Both the position numbers and the translations under genes were made by a program. From an uncultured Cetobacterium sp. (GTDB lineage Bacteria > Fusobacteriota > Fusobacteriia > Fusobacteriales > Fusobacteriaceae), in the NCBI GenBank assembly GCA_949293295.1, contig CASFCG010000016.1, positions 1 through 64,000 of the forward strand: a stretch of 64,000 bases of DNA. Direction: 5' to 3'. Position 1 is the stretch's first letter. Every line of letters starts with the position of its first letter. The notes beneath the pieces are model-generated. The model made no database searches, was not told the DNA's origin, and saw only the letters and a list, made by a program, of their open reading frames with translations. Positions 15,986 through 24,572 of this stretch are shown here, piece by piece.

Positions 15986-16014
15986 ATGATATCATAAAAA
16001 TTTTAATATGTCAA
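15986..16014 (-). promoter_or_regulatory. Promoter of the tRNA Pro-Trp-Met cluster
   Basis: On the minus strand TTGACA (16009-16014) and TATCAT (15986-15991) with a 17-bp spacer, 17 bases before the tRNA-Pro 5' end. Confidence 0.8.
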
Positions 16015-16056
16015 GAGTTTATTTTGTAAATTATAATATAGAAAATAGATGCAATA

Positions 16057-16503
16057 TTATATTTTTATTAGTTTTATTCTTCCAACAATAGGAAGTTTTT
16101 TCATTTTGCCGGAGAAAGCATAGAAGATACCCAGTATTCCAAAGATTATAAGAATAAACTGTAATAACCAAAATATAGTGCTTAATCTTAGTATAGCAAA
16201 CAATCCCAAAACTTTAAAAAATCCAAAAATTGTAGCAAAAACTAGTTGTATAAATGTGATGATTATATAGATAAAGAATAACATTAAATTTACTAACATT
16301 AAAGATAGACCTTGATTTAAGTGAAAACGAATATAGTTAGATTTAGGATTAATACAAGCTGGAATTAAGGAAAAAAGATAGAAATAACAAAAAACAGCTA
16401 AGTATTTATTTTCTTGTATATCATTTTTCATTCTTTCATCCATTGTTTTATCTTTAGATGTTGAACACAACTCCAGAGTTTCAAAATTTTTTGACTCATT
16501 CAT
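16057..16503 (-). CDS. DUF4870-like small membrane protein
   Basis: From ATG 16503 (AAGGAGGAAAT upstream) the protein has 148 residues. A hydrophilic N-terminus of about 35 residues precedes YLAVFCYFYLFSLIPACI, then YIRFHLNQGLSLMLVNLMLFFIYI, which matches the RFH-x-NQG pattern of the DUF4870/Tic20-like family, and two further membrane segments. Function unknown. An upstream ATG at 16563 is possible but has no ribosome binding site. Confidence 0.7.
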   Translation of the reverse strand: MNESKNFETLELCSTSKDKTMDERMKNDIQENKYLAVFCYFYLFSLIPACINPKSNYIRFHLNQGLSLMLVNLMLFFIYIIITFIQLVFATIFGFFKVLGLFAILRLSTIFWLLQFILIIFGILGIFYAFSGKMKKLPIVGRIKLIKI

Positions 16504-16630
16504 TTTTATTTCCTCCTTACTCAATTTATTTATAGTTGAGGTTATAGTAAAAATACAATACATTTTGTTAAGTATAATATCAGTATATCATAAAATCAGA
16601 AGAATGTAAATGAGAAATCTTTTTCTACAT

Positions 16631-16664
16631 AAAAAAGTCCCCATTGTTATGAAGATGGGGACTT
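16631..16664 (-). terminator. Terminator of the outer-membrane protein gene
   Basis: AAGTCCCCAT (16635-16644) pairs with ATGGGGACTT (16655-16664); on the minus strand the stem runs into six T. Confidence 0.8.
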
Positions 16665-16705
16665 ATTAATTTAATTTTTATATTTTAACCGGGTTTAATG
16701 AATTT

Positions 16706-17395
16706 TTAAAATTTAAGATTTAAAATCAATGACACTCTATCATAATTTACATCATATTTTTTTGAACCGTTTTCTTTATCATCCACTGTTAACTGTGCAA
16801 TATTAGATTGATACATAAGTTCAACACCAAGCATCAAAAACTCAGCTCCCACTCCTATACCGTAGTAAACTCCATTAGAGATTTTTGTACTACTTGTATA
16901 TGATTTAGGATCTAATTGTGGTAAACTTAAACCTGGATAATAATCATCATCATATTTCCACCCTTGACTATATCTGATATCCCTATTACCAAAGTTAAAA
17001 GAGTAACCTAAATTAAGTTTAATATAAGGATTGAAAGGGAAAAATGGAAGTGGAGTAATTTTTGCTGTTAAGTATAACGGTACGCTGTCGAAACTTTTAA
17101 AATCATCATAACCTTTATAGTTCTCTTTAAAATTACCAATATTCCAATCTGTATCATTTCCTGAAAACTTTGCATGATTTTGATAACTAATTCCAGCCCC
17201 TAATTTTACAAGAGGTATGAAGTCTAACATGTATTCAGCTCCAATCTCATAACCAACATTTTCAGTACTACCATCTGAATAAGGACCAATTGCTTTTGAT
17301 TTCGAGTAAGTATCAACACCTACTCTCAAATTAACACTGGCTAAAGATGTTGTTCCTAGAACAGCTAATAAGAATAGTAAAGTTTTTTTCATCAA
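16706..17395 (-). CDS. Outer-membrane beta-barrel protein
   Basis: The 229-residue precursor has a Sec signal peptide (MKKTLLFLLAVLGTTSLAS), then alternating amphipathic strands (NLRVGVDTYS, VGYEIGAEYML, LVKLGAGISYQ, PLYLTAKITP, PYIKLNLGYSFNFG, YYGIGVGAEFLML) and a C-terminal VSLILNLKF ending in Phe, the signature recognised by BamA. About eight strands are expected. Function unknown; such small barrels are abundant in fusobacterial outer membranes. Start could be ATG 17395 or 17392; GGAGGAGAG lies upstream. Monocistronic with promoter at 17422-17449. Confidence 0.85.
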   Translation of the reverse strand: MMKKTLLFLLAVLGTTSLASVNLRVGVDTYSKSKAIGPYSDGSTENVGYEIGAEYMLDFIPLVKLGAGISYQNHAKFSGNDTDWNIGNFKENYKGYDDFKSFDSVPLYLTAKITPLPFFPFNPYIKLNLGYSFNFGNRDIRYSQGWKYDDDYYPGLSLPQLDPKSYTSSTKISNGVYYGIGVGAEFLMLGVELMYQSNIAQLTVDDKENGSKKYDVNYDRVSLILNLKF

Positions 17396-17421
17396 TCTCT
17401 CCTCCTAAATTTTTGTATACC

Positions 17422-17449
17422 ATAATATTTTAACATAGAATTGTGTCAA
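17422..17449 (-). promoter_or_regulatory. Promoter of the outer-membrane protein gene
   Basis: On the minus strand TTGACA (17444-17449), 16 bp, TATTAT (17422-17427), about 27 bp before the coding start. Confidence 0.6.
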
Positions 17450-17568
17450 CAATGTGTCATATTCTATAGCATTATAAGAAAATATAATACTTTAGAACAT
17501 GACACACTAAAAGATAAAAATATTTTTAGGATGTTGTATGAGCAAGAATATTGCTGATATTATTATAT

Positions 17569-18066
17569 TTAATTTTTTAATTTAACTTTCATCAAAAGGT
17601 CTCCAACTTTTACCTCTCCAGTTGCAACTATCTCTATTTTTTCTACCTCTTCCATGTTTGTTATAATAATAGGTGTATTTATGGATTTAGCATTTTTCAT
17701 TATGTATGTAAGGTCGTACTCCATTAATACTTCTCCAGTTTTGACTTCTATATTGTTTTCTACAACTCTTTGAAAACCTTTTCCATCAAGTTTTACAGTA
17801 TCGATTCCGAAATGTACTAGGAGTTCTAGTCCCTTTTTTGTTTCAAAACTGATTGCATGATTTGTCGAAAAAATGTCAATTTTAGCATTAATAGGTGAAC
17901 AAATATTGCCTATAGTGGGTATAATTCCGCAACCGTCGCCAATCATTTTTTGTGAGAAAGCCTCATCAGGTATTTCTGATAACGGAATTACTTTTCCATT
18001 TAATGGAGAGTAAACCTCTATCCATTCCTCCTTATCTTTCTTTTTAAAAAAATCAAATATTCCCAT
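17569..18066 (-). CDS. crr: EIIA-Glc-type PTS phosphocarrier
   Basis: The 165-residue protein from ATG 18066 is a stand-alone EIIA of the glucose family. The phosphorylated histidine is His85 in LLVHFGIDTVKL and the supporting histidine is His70 in STNHAIS, at the usual spacing of 15. VYSPLNGKVIPLSEIPDEAFSQKMIGDG is the family N-terminal motif. No ptsHI or EIIBC is adjacent. A start at 18099 would add 11 residues without a ribosome binding site. In this lineage it may serve several EIIBC permeases; a regulatory role is inference. Confidence 0.92.
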   Translation of the reverse strand: MGIFDFFKKKDKEEWIEVYSPLNGKVIPLSEIPDEAFSQKMIGDGCGIIPTIGNICSPINAKIDIFSTNHAISFETKKGLELLVHFGIDTVKLDGKGFQRVVENNIEVKTGEVLMEYDLTYIMKNAKSINTPIIITNMEEVEKIEIVATGEVKVGDLLMKVKLKN

Positions 18067-18287
18067 TTTTATTTTACTTCTCCTTTCAAAGTAATACATA
18101 TACTTATCATTATAGCACAGATTAAGAAGATTTTTAACAAATTTTCAAAAATTTTAACAATTTTAGTATTTAAATATCTGGTTTAGAATTATATGTTAAT
18201 AATCAAAAGCTCAATAAAAATATAAAAAAGTAATGGGCATAGTTAATTTTGAATGAAGACAGAGTAATAATTTTGAGAGAATAAAAA

Positions 18288-18315
18288 CGATAAGTCAGTT
18301 ATTTATCTAACTGAC
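18288..18315 (-). terminator. Terminator of the second MATE gene
   Basis: On the minus strand GTCAGTTA (18315-18308) pairs with TAACTGAC (18301-18294), followed by TTATCGTTTTTATT. It starts at the stop codon of the gene. Confidence 0.65.
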
Positions 18316-19641
18316 CTATTTAAAATTTAAGTTATTTCTTAATTTTTTGATTGAAGTTAGTGTTAATGGAACACTGAAAAATAGACAGAGTAATTCAGCA
18401 ACTGGAATGGAAAGCCAAATTCCAATATTTCCCAAAAATAGAGGGAGTGTAAATAACGGAATCAATACAAATATAATTGTTCTTCCTAGTGCTATAAAAG
18501 CAGACTCAACAGGTTTTTCAATCGCAGTATGAAAACTACTAGAGATAATATTAAAGAATGATAAGAGATATGAAAAACTAATAATATATGAGGCTTGCTT
18601 TGTTAATTCAATCAACTCGATATTATTTTTTGAGAAGATAGTTATTATATTTTTGTTAAAGATTAGAACAATTAAAAATGTAACGACTCCAATCCCAGCT
18701 CCAGAAACGAAAGAAAGTTTCAAGACATCAATTATTTTCTCCATATTCTTAGCCCCTAAATTGTATGAGATAATTGGCTGTAGTGCTTGAGATAAACCAT
18801 AAAGTGATATTATTATGATAGAGTTGATATAAAAAACAATAGTTAAGGCGGAAACACCAAGAATACCGATATTTTTCATAATAACAATATTGAAGATATA
18901 GATTGTAACAGCACTAGATACTGTAGTTAAACATTCTGAACTTCCATTAGTAAAAATTTTTTTCAAGTCGTTAAGATTTCCATATATCTTACCAAAATTT
19001 ATATTAGGAAAGAGAACCAAACCAGCTAACATATTCGCTAAAGTTGTTGAGATTGCTGCTCCTTCAACTCCCATTTTTAAATTAACAATGAATATATAAT
19101 CAAGAATAACATTAGTTAAAAAAGCGGTAGTTCCACTGACAAAAACTAGATTAGGTTTTCCATTAATTCTGACAAATGTTTCTGTGAAAATAGGAATATT
19201 ATAAAATATTGACCCAGCTACTAATATTGATAGATAAGGAATTACATATTTTTTTATTTCATTTGTAACACCTAAAAGTTTTAAAATATAGTCAAAGTTT
19301 AAAAGAACAAGCAAAGAGGTAAAAATTAAAACTCCTAAAAGTAAAAACAGTGTAAAACTTGTTAATCCTTTTGATTTTTCAAACTCTTTTCTTCCATTAG
19401 CGATACTAACTAAGACTCCTCCTCCTGTACAAACCATAAGAGCAATACTCATAATAATGTTAACTATAGGCATGGAAAGATTTACAGCAGCTAGTCCTTC
19501 AGCCCCGACAGCTCGACTCAAAAACATGCCATCTATCATAGTTTGCATTGAAACAATAAGCATTCCTAAAATACTAGGGATGGAAAATTTAATAAATAAC
19601 TTTTTTACACAACCATTTTCTAAACTTACATTCTGCAACAT
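18316..19641 (-). CDS. MATE family efflux transporter
   Basis: A 441-residue, 12-segment membrane protein. MIDGMFLSRAVGAEGLAAVNLSMPIVNI near the N-terminus and QALQPIISYNLGAKN in the second half are typical of the MepA-like branch, which exports cationic drugs. It is divergent from a MerR-family regulator at 19723, with an 81-bp shared region containing two perfect palindromes, so drug-responsive control by that regulator is likely. Confidence 0.88.
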   Translation of the reverse strand: MLQNVSLENGCVKKLFIKFSIPSILGMLIVSMQTMIDGMFLSRAVGAEGLAAVNLSMPIVNIIMSIALMVCTGGGVLVSIANGRKEFEKSKGLTSFTLFLLLGVLIFTSLLVLLNFDYILKLLGVTNEIKKYVIPYLSILVAGSIFYNIPIFTETFVRINGKPNLVFVSGTTAFLTNVILDYIFIVNLKMGVEGAAISTTLANMLAGLVLFPNINFGKIYGNLNDLKKIFTNGSSECLTTVSSAVTIYIFNIVIMKNIGILGVSALTIVFYINSIIIISLYGLSQALQPIISYNLGAKNMEKIIDVLKLSFVSGAGIGVVTFLIVLIFNKNIITIFSKNNIELIELTKQASYIISFSYLLSFFNIISSSFHTAIEKPVESAFIALGRTIIFVLIPLFTLPLFLGNIGIWLSIPVAELLCLFFSVPLTLTSIKKLRNNLNFK

Positions 19642-19674
19642 TTTTCCTCCGTTAACTTTAATAATTTTTTTATA

Positions 19675-19705
19675 TATGATATCATAAAGGATATACTATA
19701 GTATA
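19675..19705. promoter_or_regulatory. Two palindromes between the divergent MATE and MerR genes
   Basis: TATGATATCATA (19675-19686) is a perfect 12-bp palindrome and TATACTATAGTATA (19692-19705) a perfect 14-bp palindrome. The second contains TATACT/TATAGT-like -10 elements. They are candidate MerR-family operators. Confidence 0.6.
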
Positions 19706-19722
19706 ATGTCAAGGAGAAATTT

Positions 19723-20532
19723 ATGGAAAAAAGATTTAAAATCTCAGAACTAGCCAAAATTTTTGGAATATCCAAGCAAACTCTCATTTATTATCATAAA
19801 AAGGGAGTATTGATTCCAGATTATATTGACCCCGTAAATAGTTATAGATATTATTCAAATACTCAAATTTGGGACCTTATGTTTATTTTAACATTAAAAG
19901 AAGCAGAGTTTTCATTGAGAGATATACAAAAATACAGTGAATCAAAAAGTGTAAATGAAAGTGTTGATTTTTTAGAGAAGAAAATCTCTAGTATTGAGAG
20001 AAAAATAGAAAAATTAAGAAAGGCGAAGAGTGAGATTGATAAAAAGATTTTGAGTTTAAAGGAGATAGATTTAGATAAAGATGAGACAGTGGAAAATATA
20101 AAAAAATATAAAAGTTATTGGTATAAAATTGGATTAAAAAATAAAAATGATGATAAAGAGATGGCAAAAATTTATGAAAAATTAAGAGAGATTGCAAAGA
20201 AGAATAAGATTTTATTCCCAGTATATATTACTAAAACTAAATGGGTTAATAAGAGGATTGTCATTGAAGAGATAGGAATCCTTGTTGAGAATAGAAAGGG
20301 TTTTTCTGAAAAATTAGAGGTATTAGAGGGTGGAAATTTCCTGAAATTAAAGCATAAAGCAGAATATGATAATTTAGAAAAAACCTATTTGAAACTTATA
20401 GAAAAGATAGAAAATAAGGAGAAAGAACTGATATTTTATGAATTTTGTAGCGAAGTTTTATTACCTTTAGAGAAAGGAATAGGCGGAATTTTAGAGATTT
20501 TTTACAAAATTGGTAGGAGTGGAAAGGAATAG
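19723..20532 (+). CDS. MerR-family transcription regulator with effector domain
   Basis: The 269-residue protein begins with the MerR winged helix (RFKISELAKIFGISKQTLIYYHKKGVL, residues 4-30; YRYYSNTQIWDLMFIL), then the long dimerising coiled coil (about 75-120), and a 140-residue C-terminal part that resembles the GyrI/BmrR-like ligand-binding module in position, though I cannot confirm the fold. Divergent from a MATE pump. It ends 3 bp before rluD, with which it may be co-transcribed. Confidence 0.85.
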   Translation: MEKRFKISELAKIFGISKQTLIYYHKKGVLIPDYIDPVNSYRYYSNTQIWDLMFILTLKEAEFSLRDIQKYSESKSVNESVDFLEKKISSIERKIEKLRKAKSEIDKKILSLKEIDLDKDETVENIKKYKSYWYKIGLKNKNDDKEMAKIYEKLREIAKKNKILFPVYITKTKWVNKRIVIEEIGILVENRKGFSEKLEVLEGGNFLKLKHKAEYDNLEKTYLKLIEKIENKEKELIFYEFCSEVLLPLEKGIGGILEIFYKIGRSGKE

Positions 20533-20535
20533 ATT

Positions 20536-21498
20536 ATGGATAGTTATAAAAGAATTATTGAAATAGATGTAAAAATAGAGAGTAAAGGAGAGCGATTAGA
20601 TTTATTTCTAAGTGAACAAGTTACAGAGTTAACACGGAGCTATATTCAAAAATTGATAGATGAAAACAGAGTATTAATAGATGATAAAGTTGTAAAAAAA
20701 GGCGGAGTAAAATTAAGAGGGGGTGAAAAGATAAAAATATTTGTTCCGAATGATGAATTGTTAGAGATTTTACCTGAAAATATAGATATAGATATTGTTT
20801 ATCAAGATAGTGATATAGTGATTATAAATAAAGATTTTGGAGTAACGGTGCATCCAGCCCAAGGATATATGAGTGGCACACTTGTGAATGCGGTGTTATA
20901 TCATATAAAGGATTTATCCACGATAAATGGAGTGGTAAGACCTGGGATTGTTCATAGACTTGATAAAAACACTTCGGGTTTAATAATTATTGCTAAAAGT
21001 GATGAGGCTCATTTAAAACTAACAGATATGTTTAAAAATAAAGAGATAGAGAAAAAATATCTTTGTATCTGTAAAGGAAATTTTAAAAATAGAGTGGGAA
21101 GAGTTGAAAATCTCATCGGGCGAGACCCGAAAGATAGAAAAAAAATGGCTGTCGTAGAAAAAAACGGAAAAATAGCAATTACTAATTATGAAGTTTTGGA
21201 TAGTGTAGGAAATTACTCTTTAGTTGAGGTAAAAATAGAGACAGGAAGAACTCATCAAATAAGAGTTCATATGAGATATCTTAATCATGCGATAGTTGGT
21301 GATGAGGTTTATGGAAGAGTTACAGATTTGGCTAATAGACAGATGTTACATTCGTATTACTTGAAATTTAAGCATCCAATAACTAATAATGAGTTGTGCA
21401 TATTCGGAGATTTAAAAGATGATTTCAAGAGGTTGGCGTCAAAATTACGATTGGATTTAGGGAAGATAAAAAGAGATGGAGAGAATTATGAAAAATAA
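20536..21498 (+). CDS. rluD: 23S rRNA pseudouridine synthase, RluA/RluD family
   Basis: The 320-residue protein has an N-terminal S4 RNA-binding domain (about 15-75, RLDLFLSEQVTELTRSYIQKLI) and a RluA catalytic domain with the catalytic Asp in GIVHRLDKNTSGLIIIAKS. IETGRTHQIRVHMRYLNHAIVGDEVYG is also diagnostic. Modifies uridines in helix 69 if it is RluD; other RluA members are not excluded. It overlaps rnhB by 11 bases. Confidence 0.9.
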   Translation: MDSYKRIIEIDVKIESKGERLDLFLSEQVTELTRSYIQKLIDENRVLIDDKVVKKGGVKLRGGEKIKIFVPNDELLEILPENIDIDIVYQDSDIVIINKDFGVTVHPAQGYMSGTLVNAVLYHIKDLSTINGVVRPGIVHRLDKNTSGLIIIAKSDEAHLKLTDMFKNKEIEKKYLCICKGNFKNRVGRVENLIGRDPKDRKKMAVVEKNGKIAITNYEVLDSVGNYSLVEVKIETGRTHQIRVHMRYLNHAIVGDEVYGRVTDLANRQMLHSYYLKFKHPITNNELCIFGDLKDDFKRLASKLRLDLGKIKRDGENYEK

Positions 21499-22102
21499 CG
21501 AATTATATATATTTGATTTGAAAAATGGGGATATTGCAGGAGTCGATGAGGCAGGAAGAGGACCGTTAGCTGGAAAAGTTGTAGCTGTGGCAACAAAATT
21601 AAAAAAATATAAAGATATTCTTGTTGAGATTAATGACTCTAAAAAAATATCTGAAAGAAAAAGAGAGGAACTTTATGATATAATAATGGAGAGCTTTTAT
21701 GTAGGAGTAGGAGAGGCAACAGTTGATGAGATAGATGAATTAAATATATTAAATGCGACTTTTTTAGCAATGAGAAGAGCAATAGAGGAACTAAAAGTAA
21801 AGACTGATTTTGAGAGGGTTTTAGTTGATGGGAACAGATTAATAAAAGGGTACGATGGAAAACAAGATGCTGTTGTGAAAGGAGATTCAAAGAGTTTAGC
21901 TATTGCAGCAGCCTCTATAGTAGCAAAAGTAACAAGAGATAGGGATATGATAAATGAAAGTAAAAATTATCCTGAGTATGAATTTGAACGACATAAGGGA
22001 TATGGAACAAAATTACACAGAGAAAAACTTTTAAAGTATGGAGCTAGTAAGATTCATAGAAAAACTTTTTTAAAGAAAATTTTGGGGGAGGGAGATGAAT
22101 AA
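21488..22102 (+). CDS. rnhB: Ribonuclease HII
   Basis: The 204-residue enzyme removes ribonucleotides and RNA from RNA-DNA hybrids. GVDEAGRGPLAGKVVA supplies Asp and Glu, LVDGN the next Asp and IVAKVTRDRDM the last. ERHKGYGTKLHREKLLKYGASKIHRKTF is the family C-terminal pattern. ATG 21488 with GGAGAG upstream was chosen over ATG 21476. It overlaps yraN by 8 bases. Confidence 0.94.
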   Translation: MKNNELYIFDLKNGDIAGVDEAGRGPLAGKVVAVATKLKKYKDILVEINDSKKISERKREELYDIIMESFYVGVGEATVDEIDELNILNATFLAMRRAIEELKVKTDFERVLVDGNRLIKGYDGKQDAVVKGDSKSLAIAAASIVAKVTRDRDMINESKNYPEYEFERHKGYGTKLHREKLLKYGASKIHRKTFLKKILGEGDE

Positions 22103-22451
22103 CCGGATTAAGGGTAAAATTTATGAAAAAAAAGCTGAAGATTATTTGATTTCTAGAGGTGTGAAAATATTAGAGAGGAACTATTGTGGAAAACATGGCG
22201 AGGTAGATTTAATAGGTTTAGAGGGAGATTACTATATTTTTATAGAGGTGAAATATAGAAAAAATAGTTGTTTTGGAGAGCCGATAGAAGCAATAGATAT
22301 GAGAAAAATGAAAAAAATATATTTAACAGCAATAGAATATATAGAAAAAAATGATATATTCAATGAAAAAATTAGATTTGATGCAATAACAATACTTGGT
22401 AGGAAAGTAGAGTGGATAAAGAATTTAATTTTAGGAGATGAGATATGTTAA
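22095..22451 (+). CDS. yraN: YraN family (UPF0102) nuclease-fold protein
   Basis: 118 residues with the restriction-endonuclease-like core KGKIYEKKAEDYLISRGVKILERNY, HGEVDLIGLEGDYYIFIEVKYRKN (catalytic-type E...D...EVK) and a typical GEPIEAID. The family is associated with DNA processing or uptake but its role is not settled. It overlaps both neighbours, placing it in the rluD-rnhB-yraN-comF run. Confidence 0.9.
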   Translation: MNNRIKGKIYEKKAEDYLISRGVKILERNYCGKHGEVDLIGLEGDYYIFIEVKYRKNSCFGEPIEAIDMRKMKKIYLTAIEYIEKNDIFNEKIRFDAITILGRKVEWIKNLILGDEIC

Positions 22452-23068
22452 GTATATTAAAAAAATTTTTATTTAGTTCGAAATGTTCTATGTGTAGAAA
22501 AAGAGAGATACAAAAGGGAGTATTATGTCAAGAGTGTGATAAAACATTGGCAATAATGTCAGATTTGAAGCACAGAAAAAATTTATATTATCTATATTAT
22601 TATTCAGATGTGAAAAATATGTTGATGGACTTGAAGTTTAAGAACAGAAAGGCAGTAATAAAAGAGTTTTCAGGATATACAAAAAAGGCAATAGAGGATA
22701 TAATAGAATTGGAAAAGATTGATTGTATTTTATCAACACCAACAAGTAAAACTCATATATTGAAAAGAGGATTTAATCAAGTTGATGAACTTTTGAATGA
22801 AGCTGGTATAAAATATGAAAAGATTAGAAGAGTAAAAAATACAAAATATATGTTTAAGATAAAGGGGCTTGAAAAGAGAAAGAAAAATATAAAAAATGCC
22901 TTTTTATTGGAAAAAAGCTATAAAGGAAAAAGATTATTATTGGTTGATGATATAGTTACAACAGGAGCAACTTTGGAAACTTTAAAACAACTTCTTTTAG
23001 ATAAGGGAGAAGCAGAAAGGGTTATTTTTTTCTGTTTGGCAGCAGTTAAAGGATATTTCAGGGGTTAG
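22445..23068 (+). CDS. comF: ComF-family phosphoribosyltransferase-like protein
   Basis: 207 residues with an N-terminal zinc-type Cys set (CSMCRKREIQKGVLCQEC) and the C-terminal phosphoribosyl-pyrophosphate motif LLLVDDIVTTGATLETL. ComF/GntX proteins act in DNA uptake; no other competence gene is adjacent, though YraN also has been linked to transformation. Translation is coupled to yraN by a 7-base overlap. Confidence 0.88.
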   Translation: MLSILKKFLFSSKCSMCRKREIQKGVLCQECDKTLAIMSDLKHRKNLYYLYYYSDVKNMLMDLKFKNRKAVIKEFSGYTKKAIEDIIELEKIDCILSTPTSKTHILKRGFNQVDELLNEAGIKYEKIRRVKNTKYMFKIKGLEKRKKNIKNAFLLEKSYKGKRLLLVDDIVTTGATLETLKQLLLDKGEAERVIFFCLAAVKGYFRG

Positions 23069-23079
23069 AGAGGGGGAAG

Positions 23080-23670
23080 ATGAAGATATTTGTGAATGGA
23101 CAAAAACAAGAGTTTAATACAAGAGGAGGAGATTTAGCAAAGCTTTTAAATAGAATACAAAAAAAGTTGAATAAAGGAGGTGATGTAATTGTTGAATTAA
23201 AACTCAATGGGGAAACTATTGAGGGGGATATAGTTCCAGTTTCGACAAGAGGGATAAAAGTTATAGAGATAACAACGAGAACACATAGAAGAATAGTTAT
23301 AGAATCATTATATTTTTTAGAAAAATATTATGAAAAATTTACCTCAATTTATAACTCTTTAGATGAGATAACAGAGATTTCAGATGTTGTAGAGATGGTA
23401 AGGTTTACAGAATGGCTACTTAGTCTTGCTATTTCTTTACCAGAAGTATCAGCGGTAGAGTTTATGTATGAAGATTATAGTGAGTATCTTGAAGAGTTCA
23501 AGGAGGGAGTAAAACAGTTTTTAAAGGCTTTTGAAAAAGAGGATTATGAAAGGATGTTTGAGATATTAGATGATAATTTGATATATTTTATAGAAAGTTT
23601 TATATTGAATTCAAATGATTATTTGAATGAAGTAATAAAGGAGGAACAAGGAACACAATTATATAGTTAA
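23080..23670 (+). CDS. Conserved-looking cytoplasmic protein of unknown function
   Basis: 196 residues, acidic, no signal peptide or membrane segment. The first 75 residues read like a beta-grasp or ubiquitin-like module (MKIFVNGQKQEF; VIVELKLNGETIEGDIVPV; IKVIEITTRTHRR) and the rest is helical with many Glu/Asp/Tyr (about 85-196). RBS GAGGGGGAAG before ATG 23080; 11 bp after comF. The last gene of the housekeeping run. I do not recognise a family. Confidence 0.75.
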   Translation: MKIFVNGQKQEFNTRGGDLAKLLNRIQKKLNKGGDVIVELKLNGETIEGDIVPVSTRGIKVIEITTRTHRRIVIESLYFLEKYYEKFTSIYNSLDEITEISDVVEMVRFTEWLLSLAISLPEVSAVEFMYEDYSEYLEEFKEGVKQFLKAFEKEDYERMFEILDDNLIYFIESFILNSNDYLNEVIKEEQGTQLYS

Positions 23671-23785
23671 TTTAGTTAAAAAAATATACAAAAATAGATA
23701 AAAATATAGGCAAAAAGAGTTGTGAAAAATTTTGATAAGTGTGATAGGATAAAAATGGTATTTATAAAACTTTGGAGGTATAAGA

Positions 23786-24547
23786 ATGAGAAAAACAATA
23801 ATTGCTGGAAATTGGAAGATGAATAAAACGGCAACAGAAACAAGAGATACATTAAAAGAGTTAAAAGAGTTAGTTGATGGAGTAAAAGATGTTGAAGTTG
23901 TTATTGGGGCTCCGTTTACATCTTTAGAAACAGCAGTTAAAACTGTTGAGGGGTCAATTATAAAGATAGCGGCTCAAAATATATATCCTAAAGAGTCAGG
24001 TGCGTATACTGGAGAGATATCACCAGTAATGCTAAAATCTATAGGAGTTGAATATGTAATTTTAGGTCATTCAGAAAGAAGAGAATACTTTAAAGAGACG
24101 GATGAATTTATAAATGAAAAAGTAAAATCAGCATTAAAAAATGGATTAAGACCTATTTTATGTATAGGAGAGAGTTTAGAAGAAAGAGAAACAAATAAAA
24201 CAGATGAAGTAAATTCAAGACAGTTGGAAAAAGGACTGGCTGGAATTACTCCAGAGGAAGCAAAAAATATTGTAATAGCTTATGAGCCAATATGGGCTAT
24301 TGGAACTGGAAAGACGGCAACTCCAGAAATGGCAGAGTCAACTCATAAAGAGATAAGAAAAGTTTTAGCGAAACTGTTTGGAGAAAGTGTAGCTAATGAG
24401 ATGACAGTTCAATACGGTGGTTCTATGAATGCTAAAAATGCAAAAGAACTATTGGAAATGGATAATATTGATGGTGGGCTTGTAGGAGGGGCTTCCTTGG
24501 AAGCATCAACATTTATAGAGGTTATAAAAGCTGGGGTAAAAAGATAG
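23786..24547 (+). CDS. tpiA: Triosephosphate isomerase
   Basis: The 253-residue TIM barrel interconverts DHAP and glyceraldehyde 3-phosphate. AGNWKMNKT holds the catalytic Lys, ILGHSERREYF the His and AYEPIWAIGTGKTATP the Glu with the flexible loop 6. YGGSMNAKN and GGLVGGASL bind phosphate. GGAGG precedes ATG 23786. It forms a glycolytic pair with gpmI 25 bp downstream. Confidence 0.97.
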   Translation: MRKTIIAGNWKMNKTATETRDTLKELKELVDGVKDVEVVIGAPFTSLETAVKTVEGSIIKIAAQNIYPKESGAYTGEISPVMLKSIGVEYVILGHSERREYFKETDEFINEKVKSALKNGLRPILCIGESLEERETNKTDEVNSRQLEKGLAGITPEEAKNIVIAYEPIWAIGTGKTATPEMAESTHKEIRKVLAKLFGESVANEMTVQYGGSMNAKNAKELLEMDNIDGGLVGGASLEASTFIEVIKAGVKR

Positions 24548-24572
24548 AAAGAACGAAAAGATGGAGGATAAA

